From Steromphala cineraria (lineage: Eukaryota; Mollusca; Gastropoda; Trochida; Trochidae): a stretch of DNA of 64,000 nucleotides. The position numbers and the translations under genes were made by a program. Below are positions 56,113 through 64,000 of the stretch, in pieces (the stretch's first letter is position 1; the number at the start of each line of letters is the position of its first letter). Under the pieces are notes generated by a model. It did no database searches. It was not told where the DNA came from and saw nothing but the letters and a program-made list of their open reading frames with translations. The stretch lies in contig OU744726.1 of the NCBI GenBank assembly GCA_916613615.1, positions 19,905,515-19,969,514 on the forward strand, given 5' to 3'.

Positions 56113-57331
56113 TGCGACTTCTGACTACTTGATTTTACCTGTTAACCTGTTCCACAGATCTGCACCGAGAGAATGTAACCAAGCTACCCGTATGTTCTCT
56201 ATAATGGTTTCCGCCTAGCTGCGCATGCGTTTTGAAGGGATTGCTCGACCATGAGGGCCTGTTGTCCAATCACTTAGTTACTAGATCAGGAGCGCGTACC
56301 TTTTAAACGATTATACAAGGTGTACATTGTTCAAGGTACTTAGACCATGGCCACAGATGCCATGTCGCAAACGTTACGAAACCTCTAATATTGATATTAT
56401 TTTTTGGATATTGTTACGACCTATTTGATGGCGACCGTGTCATACAAGAAATCGACATCAAAACAAAACCACCGAGTTCGTGAAATTAGTGATAGGACAC
56501 ATCCCACGAGATGATCATGAAAGTGCAATTTCATTTTTGAAATGCGGCTCCGCGTTTTTCTCCCTGGGGAATGAATATTGAAAGGTTCAATCTAACGCAT
56601 GTTGAGTCTTTGAAAGGAAGTTGTGCGTGTGCTTATGTTGAGTATCGTAACGAAAAATAGTTATTATGTTATTATATAAACTTTCAAATGCATAGTCTAT
56701 TTAGTTGAAACTTAAGTTCATAACATGCCATCTTGGCAATTAATGACCACGTGATGGACAATATTTCATGATATTAACCATGTTTTTATCATATTTCTTT
56801 ACTATTTTAAGCCGTTCTCAATTTCAACCTCTCTATGCATAAGGTAAAAGCTGGGATTGAAATTATGTCATTGGATATCTAAATCAGACTTTGCTAGTCT
56901 ACAGCCCGGCCTGGTTCAGTGTTAGTTTTCATCATTTACAGGCATCGTCAAGTCAACTATTTGATAAAAGACGAATTTGACTATAATTGATACCGAATAT
57001 CAAAGGAAAAGATGACCTAAATGTATCTTTAGGGTTCCTTCTGACGTCGCTGGATATGCTCAAATGCTCAAATAGATTTTAATACTTAGAGTATAAATGA
57101 AGGTTGGAAATGTTGCTTATAACACAAAGGACCATAAAAACGACATATAGCCGAGAAGGATTGCCCTAACACATCATCGAACAAATTAATGAAAACAACA
57201 AAATGCATGCACAACACACAGGAACAGCACAAATTGCATGCGGAAAACATGCTGAGTCGGGGTATAAATAACCGTCAGCATTAAATCATCCTCATTTCAG
57301 CTGTACCTGTCAAAGTAAAGTTTATTTTGCA

Positions 57332-57521
57332 ATGCCAAGATTGTCAGCAGAGGAACGAAAACGCGCCTTGGGCATGTTGCAGGTTGGCACATCAATGTGA
57401 CAATGCTTTGCAACAAGAGTGGAATTGAATTCCTCAGAACACTATTCAGAGGCTTGTCCGCTCAATGAGGAGACGGTGCACAGCCTGTGTTGCTGTTAAC
57501 GGTGGTCATACACGTTACTGA
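57332..57521 (+). pseudogene. Internally deleted Tc1/mariner-type transposase relic
   Basis: It opens MPRLSAEERKRALGMLQVGT, a typical molluscan Tc1-like transposase start. It then passes directly, with frame disruption, to a C-terminal-like segment: QQEWN, then IPQNTIQRLVRSMRRR, then NGGHTRY and a stop. The DNA-binding remainder and the whole DDE catalytic core are missing. It contains in-frame stops and is dead. A core-deleted derivative like this could have been moved in trans. The family assignment is from the terminal motifs only. Confidence 0.7.
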
Positions 57522-60500
57522 CTTTCCATTTGGACACCACCTTTCTTTCATGGTCAACTGAATTAAAACTTCACTGTTTTGTTTGAATTGTTCTTGTTTC
57601 TTTTCTTTACCAAACATTGGTCTACAAACGTATGGCCAATATACACGGATTGCTCGCTTATGCTCTTGGAAATCCAAACCATTAAAGGTGCACGTGGTGC
57701 GTTTTCAAAGATGTTCAGTATATTTTAGATTCAATCACAAATTATAACAGTTTTGATAAAAGTCGTAACAAATATGTACATATTTGTATCTATGCTTTTC
57801 TCTGCTCTTTTGTCACAACCCTCATTACAATATGACTTTCTTTATTCAAGCTTCGTCAAGCAACGAAAACATGAATTAATGCTTCCTTATGCTACCATCT
57901 GTCCTATAGAAACGCCAATACAAAACGGCTTAGTGAGTTATTCTCATTTAATCTGATTTTGGGATTAATGGTGCTGTTTACCTAACAGTAACACGTAACA
58001 ATAATCGTTGCTAAGGAACTTTCAAGCAGCATTTGAAGTAGTTTTAGTTGTTCAGTTTATTGTAAAATACTTCGTTACTTTTAAAGCATTATGGCATTGT
58101 TAATTTGATTGCCATTTCGCAGGGTAGTTATTTAAGTTTCCCAGCAAGCCATTACTCGCGCCAGTTCAAAATTAGACAAATATAAGACTTGCTGTTAACC
58201 GCCAAAATGCTTCGTTTAATTACAGCGAATTATTTTTCTATAATTGCAACGTTGATGATATTTTGGAAGCACTATCAAGTCAAGTCGCAGTTCGCTGTAA
58301 AGCTAGCACAAAAAAACAGGAAGGCTTTAATTTATCAGCGAATAACAGTGAAATAGAATATGGCTTTCACATTTAACATTGATTCTTTCTATTGTAATAA
58401 TTGGAAATACGTTTCAACGCCTAACGTCGAACCCAAAGAAGAAATTACACAGTTGAACCATCAATTATTTAAATAAATGTTGATAAGATCGATTTGTGTC
58501 TGTCTTTGTTGTGCTATTGTAGTCTTGGTGATGAAAGGAAGATTCAATTTCTATTTCTTGATATTTGTTTATATTGCTTGTCTTCAGAATCATAATTTTG
58601 AACAGTACGGGACAACATACAATAAGCATGAATCCTTCTCATCATAAGCATGATTTACCTCTCAAAGCGAATCAAATTACAAAGCATTTTAAAATGTATG
58701 TTTATTTCACCTATGTTTTGTTTGTGTATGTAAACGAGAGTGTATTTTCAAATGTGTGCTTTATCAATTTAATCAAAACAAGCAGATTATTTTGCACCTT
58801 AGAAACAAATGAAGAATGGAAATCGATTCATGCTCGGAAATCATTAGAAATCTTTTTTCATAGCTAGCATACTGTTTACATGCAAACGTATGAGTCGTTG
58901 TGAAGAGACCATGGAAAACATTGGTTATGCGTTTTGTTTCTATTTGAAAAGTGTATGTTTGGTTTTTATCACTCAATTGTTGATTTAAAACAATTATGTT
59001 TACCGTTGCTTCATATTGATGTTGCTCAATTACTTGAAACGGATTTCAAAATATTGAAGTTTCAATATTATTCAATTCAATAGGCACCAAAGACAAGAAA
59101 CGGTAAATTAGATAGATGTTGTCTTACGGTTGAACACCCCACCATACAACACGCAGCTTTCGTTAGTACACGGGGTGGGATAGTCCAGTGGTTAATGGAT
59201 CCAGACAGAGGCTCTGGAACCATGTCTACAGTAGAGAACTTACAAGTTTAGTCTCAGAAGTATTTTTGCAATATTGACAATATTTGAAACAATTCAGGTA
59301 TCAAATACATGAACAAAGAAGTTGCATACAATGAACAAAGAAGTTGTCATCCATATATTCCTCAGCATTATTGTCATCCCAACGTCTAAAATGCCTCTCA
59401 AAGAAGTAATTCAGGTATTATAACAAAAAGGAGCCAAGAAGATGCTTTAACTTCAGAGCTGAGGTATCTAGACTTGCTATACTTTTCTAGACAGGGTTGG
59501 TCGTCAATTGAATATTTTTGCTTTAGGATCTGGATAACAGACTCTAGAGAACTAGTCTGCACGCAGTCAGGTTTGGGTACAATGCCTTACTGAATTACAG
59601 TGCAGTATCAGCCATGGTTCTATTGCTCCAGCCGTTGCTCTCAGATTTCACCGACATGCGTTTAATTTACCACAATAGCTTTCTCTCAGCAATAATATTA
59701 GCACCCGTGATAAACATGTAAGTGAATTACTCTTGAAAGCGACGTTTAACCCAAAATCCCCTCAATTCGTTTAGTTGGGTACTTGTTCATCAATCGGATA
59801 GTTTTACAATTACATTAAAGAATGCAAAGGAACTGTTAAATGTTTGCATTCCATTATTGATAGTCAGGTAAAGGAAGTCCAAATTTTAAGATTTCTTATT
59901 TTTAAATTAATACAAGCTTCTAGAAGATACTTTTTCACACATATTTGGAATTCTTATTCGTATTTCATACATAATGAACACTATGTATAGATTTGCAAAA
60001 AGGCAATAAAAGGTTTCGTATGGAGTATTTTATTATCTTGACAATAAATATACCATTACAGAAAAGAATATACTTTATGAATCAAAAACGTAAGGGATAT
60101 TGGAATTTATATTGATAACATCCCATCAGCAAATAAAAAAAGAAACCTATTATAATTCATAAGTTTAAAATCTACATCTATTTAATTACATACTATTATT
60201 TTCCAGTTCACAAAATCAAATCCACAAAAACCAAGAATACAGCTTGATCTTCAATCAAATTTTGATCGTTAATCAACCTCTTAATTCTGTGAAAGTGGCG
60301 TTTCGACATACACTCTGATGTCGTTTTCTAGCAATCTATGTCGAAATGGCGCTTTTATGGAATAAAGAAGTCGTTTATCCTTCAAATAATTTTCCTTATT
60401 GATCATCACACCAACTTCCAGAATGCCATTAAAAGAAGACACATGAACAGCGAAATGTTTGATCGATATCTTAACCAGTTTTAATACAAGATACATGAAT

Positions 60501-60547
60501 ACGATAAATACGATAAATACGATAAATACGATAAATACGATAAATAC
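60501..60547 (+). repeat. Minisatellite, unit ACGATAAAT, about five copies
   Basis: A perfect 9 bp tandem repeat, about 130 bp downstream (3') of the gene 8 stop codon. Translated in any frame it gives only a low-complexity peptide. Confidence 0.85.
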
Positions 60548-60673
60548 CATGAATATCATGAATATCATGCTCCCATTTATCCATCTATGCCCGAAAGGAG
60601 CTGTTAGGAAGTTTGGACACAATCTCCTGAACTATAAGTGTTCATCGAGTGAATGAATGAAGAATGAGATGAT

Positions 60674-62744
60674 CTAGAATGGTGTTTCCGGTCTCTGCTT
60701 TATATATTCGACAATTTTAGGGTTCGATCCGACCTTCTTAACAAGAGCCTTGAGTTTAGGAAAGTTGTTTAACAGGTTGGGCTCTGTCTTCAAGACTTGT
60801 TCCAGTACGTTGAAAATCATCAGGTCTGCGACTGTTAGCTGTTTATAAAGATAAACAGTTCAAATTATATCAATTAGAATTCAAATATGATAAAAAATAT
60901 CAAAAATTTCCAAATAAATTAAATATAAAAAAAACCTGTGCAACTATGTGCCTGTTGTTTTCCTTTAAAAATCTATATTTGCCTGTGCTCGTCTACGTTG
61001 TACCGCCGCTAATGGCTGAAATAATGCCCAAGCGGAGTTAAGCATTAACTCACTCACTCACTCACTCACTCTACGTTGTAAGATAAGGCAAGAAGCTAAA
61101 CTCGACCATATGGTAAAGGATCCAAGGATTATTGATACGTGATTACAGAGAAAATGTGGAGATACATACCGAACCACCAATGAAGTATTCGCCCGACACT
61201 TTTCCTTCCAGGAACTTCAGAGTTTTTGGCATCATGTCCTCATTGATCTTCTTGATGATTTCCGCCTGTGTAACAGGACCATTTAGACTTATGAAAGTTT
61301 CCGCCAGTACGGGGAGGTTAATATTCGTAGAAGTGCGTTCTTGTCAGTAATCGTATTTAATGATTTTTCTGTGACTACTTATGGGCTAATTTCACAGAGG
61401 CTTTTGAGGTAAAAGTGTTGCATTTTAAGAAGCTTTTCCTTTCAGCTTTGATGTAAAACAAAACAATGTACATGCGATTAAAACGATAAAATGAAACAAT
61501 TAATTGAGATTCTGACAGTTGAAATGAATATTATATCTTCTGAATAGGTTTATCTATAAAACCTTCTTAAACATGAGTGAATATAAAACTTTCCGGTCTA
61601 ATTATTGAAGTACGCAAATGTATATTTCAATGTAAAATCTAAAGGAACAAACTGTCACAATAGGCTATACTTTAAATTCTATCAATCGTCACATAAACAA
61701 AATTTGTAGTGCATAGCGTGTGTTTCACCGCGTTTATACTGTTGAATGAATTGTAATCATCTCGCTGGTTCCATGGTTTACAGTCGGTTCTACCAGGTTC
61801 ATTGTTAAAAATTAAATCGAAAACCTTATAAGAAATGTTATCTTATCCTCCGGATATAAGTATTCTTTTACCTTTTTAGATTCGTCCTTTTCATACCTAA
61901 TCTTTGCCATCGTCTCAGCCAGGTCAACCACCGTTTCAATCACGATATTTATCTTAAATTGCTCCAAGTTGTTTTTTCCTTGAAGGCCTGGATTGAACAT
62001 AAAATTAACACCAGAGACAATAATATTATATGTGTATGCTAAAAACCGTTACTTAATATGCCTGTTGGTGTGAAGAAGTCATGAATCGTTTCAAAACAGG
62101 AAGACAATCATCGAACATTTATGGTGATACAGTATATTTATGGCAAGAAAATTACTTCCAAATTCCAATTAAAAGCAGGTGGAGTTTTAACGGCAAAGAT
62201 ACTATTATTATAGTTTCATTAAGAAAATTACAATTCTATGTTCAATTCAATGGTATGAGCTCAAGCGACCTATATGTAATATAGTATATCAATTAATGTA
62301 TGCGTTTAATGGTACCATCAGTTTATCAATTAATGTATGCGCTTTAACATAATTTTACTAAGTATACCATTTTCATGAATTTTATTCTTGGTCCTTTATT
62401 ATGATTTCCAAACGTTTATAACGTTGGACTAACGCGCCTCATTGTCTTCTTAAACTCCAAATCACAACTCTCAATTAAAAATGAATAATACTACTATGTA
62501 ACAGTCGATACTTCTCGTTCAAATGACACAATAGTTTGTAATCAGTGACACAAACATCTCACGGAATGTCTCATTAGGTCAAAAAAGAAATGCCCATTAA
62601 ATGACATTAGTATGGGGTTCAACAAAATAAGGAGTTCTAGAAATGACTTACCAAACTCATTAGCCAAATAGTTGACCATTGCCTTACTCTGAAAATACAT
62701 CTCTCCATCAATGTTTAGACATGGCAGTTGGCCCATTGGCGTGT
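60674..62744 (-). CDS. Sigma-class GST gene 8, exons 2-5 (first exon beyond the right edge)
   Basis: The exons are 62652-62744, 61872-61987, 61170-61265 and 60674-60838, with GT...AG and the phases of the family. The stop is TAG. Exon 2 gives TPMGQLPCLNIDGEMYFQSK, with the cis-proline and the Gln-Ser pair. Exon 3 encodes a helix ending YEKDESKK. Exon 4 is three codons shorter than the family norm, and exon 5 is two codons longer. The N-capping box TVAD is intact and the tail is RPETPF. It pairs best with gene 7 by the TVAD start of exon 5. No exon 1 is visible up to 64000. Intron 1 is therefore longer than 1.25 kb, which is ordinary for this array. The catalytic tyrosine cannot be checked. 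Confidence 0.91.
60985..61071 (+). repeat. SINE-like tail with (CACT)n (gene 8 intron 4)
   Basis: GCCGCTAATGGCTGAAATAATGCCCAAGCGGAGTTAAGCATTAA runs straight into a CTCA tetranucleotide array (61047-61071). This organisation is common for retroelement tails in marine invertebrate genomes. The assignment is from general appearance. Confidence 0.45.
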
Positions 62745-64000
62745 CTGTAAACAAACCATTTAAATAATTATATATTTAGGTGATAAAATAACAAGACTTG
62801 ATAAACAGAAAAACGAACAAATCACATGTAACGAGTACCAAAATAAAGGATATCGTGCACTGCGAGAATGTGTAAAGATGCATCGTGAATGGTTTCCTAA
62901 CATATAACGACAGTTTCTGTTATATATTCTCCAGTTATAAATGAAATGAAATGACATTTTCCGGCACCAGAGTAATAAAAAGCGTAGAAGCAAAGTTAAA
63001 ATTCCTCTGCATCACGCATTTCAAAATATTCTAGTTACAGGCACATCCAGGATAAATAAACAGATTGTCAGATTTAGAGGTGTTTCCAAGTTCTTATTCA
63101 TAAGTTCAATCGCAAAAATGATAAAATTCAGAAATTCGCATTTACATGTTTAAGATTAGAACATGGGCATACATCAATGTATAGATATAACGTGATTTTT
63201 ATTTTCCTTCAGCTGCAGCTACCGGCTACCATCTATAGTGCAGCAGTTGTGTTTCTTTTCATAACTAAGCTTATCATGTTTCCACGGAAACAACGAAAAC
63301 TGAAATTCATTGATAGGTTATACCTTCGAAAAGACACATCTAGGATTTATTGTTGGTCTGTGTATAAAGTTTCATGAAGCTATCACGAAGGATCTCCGGT
63401 CAAAAATATATTGTAGAGTCATTGTTTTATCAATCATGGAAAGACAATCCATAGATCATGGTTGATAGTTTTATACAGTTTGTGAAGCTAACATGTCTTG
63501 TTCTGTCTCAAAAGAAACATCTATGAATGATTATTGATAAGTGTAAACGGTTTAGTGAAACTAACATGTCTTGTTCTAGATATATGCTCCCGACAAAGAA
63601 ATTTGTCAAATTGTCACTGTTTTAGTCATGCTTCCATTGAAACCACAAAAAAAACTTCGTTTGCTTGTTTTACGATAAAAGGCACATCTACGGATCATGC
63701 CTCATAAGTGTATTAATTTTGCTGAAGCTTACATGTTTAGTTTAGGCGAAAATTATGCTCTTGACAAAGTTGTGGGACGGACGGACGGACGGACAGGCAG
63801 AACGAACCCATTTACCCTTACATGTACTTACACTGAAGGCGGGGTATAGATATATATATAGATATATAGTGTACTGGCGTTAACAATATAGCCTACTATA
63901 TACTATTCGATATAGTTTTTACAACTTTGAAACTTAGATTTTGTGCAGCACGTTATATATGCCGCTCTGTGTTAACAAAGGTAAGTAATGTTAGACGTAA
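62745..64000. other. Partial intron 1 of GST gene 8
   Basis: No first exon (a start followed by a YFD-type motif and a WPxxK end) is present on the minus strand. From about 63262 to 63850 it holds a tandem-type repeat with GGCACATCTA-like phrases, ending in GGACGGACGGACGGACAGG (63778-63796). Confidence 0.55.

Larger units (their letters stand above)
56113..60673. other. Intergenic region between GST genes 7 and 8
   Basis: No host exon was recognised in 4.6 kb. It holds a deleted Tc1-like relic (57332-57521) and a 9 bp minisatellite (60501-60547). The remainder is AT-rich with no identified feature. Confidence 0.55.

Noticed and set aside
59167..59230. Box A-like string GATAGTCCAGTGGTTAATGG
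   Set aside because: No box B or acceptor stem follows, so there is no support for a tRNA or SINE.
60281..60622. 113-codon minus-strand frame with an IVF-MVF repeat peptide
   Set aside because: The repetitive part is only the translation of the ACGATAAAT minisatellite.
62745..64000. Search for the first exon of gene 8
   Set aside because: No minus-strand segment combines an ATG, the KxxYFD motif and a phase 1 donor after WPxxK, so the exon must lie beyond the window.

Overview
This window looks like nuclear DNA of a marine mollusc, most likely a bivalve. It is AT-rich, its genes are split by introns, and it is full of short non-autonomous transposons, retroelement fragments and microsatellites. 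I see no operons, ribosome binding sites, CRISPR arrays or rRNA genes. The mollusc assignment rests on the protein family (sigma-class glutathione S-transferases, related to cephalopod S-crystallins) and the repeat style. The species cannot be read from the sequence.

The main content is a head-to-tail tandem array of at least eight sigma-class GST genes, all on the minus strand. Gene 1 has only its first exon here (629-761). Genes 2 to 7 are complete: 8130-12860, 15032-17666, 21802-25029, 31876-35395, 42878-47948 and 51277-56112. Gene 8 shows exons 2-5 (60674-62744), and its first exon lies beyond the right edge. I assembled every gene by hand from GT...AG boundaries. Each complete gene has five coding exons of nearly fixed size (about 133, 93, 116, 105 and 159 bp) with intron phases 1, 1, 0, 0. 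Each complete gene encodes 201 or 202 residues. Every visible first exon keeps the catalytic tyrosine near residue 8. The copies form a loose series along the array: genes 1-3, genes 4-6, and the more divergent genes 7-8.

The genes do not form an operon. Each has its own upstream region and is probably a separately transcribed paralogue in glutathione conjugation, peroxide or aldehyde detoxification, or prostaglandin-type isomerisation. Genes 4 and 5 share a compact promoter: a TATA-like box about 50-60 bp before the ATG and a TGCTGAATCA (Maf/Nrf2-like) site about 70 bp before it. A perfect DR1 nuclear-receptor site lies 78 bp upstream of gene 1.

The rest is mobile or repetitive DNA. It includes a 1.3 kb element present twice in opposite orientation (6026-7318 and 44926-46234, the second inside gene 6 intron 2) and packed with TGACCTTGACCTTTGACC-type nuclear-receptor half-sites. 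It also includes a 1.7 kb foldback with two 549 bp arms (29771-31456) and a 5'-truncated LINE flanked by 166 bp direct repeats (36072-38325). Other elements are a three-copy TTAA-ended MITE family, further MITEs, a deleted Tc1-like relic, a second LINE fragment inside gene 2 intron 1, and several simple repeats. No non-GST host gene was recognised.
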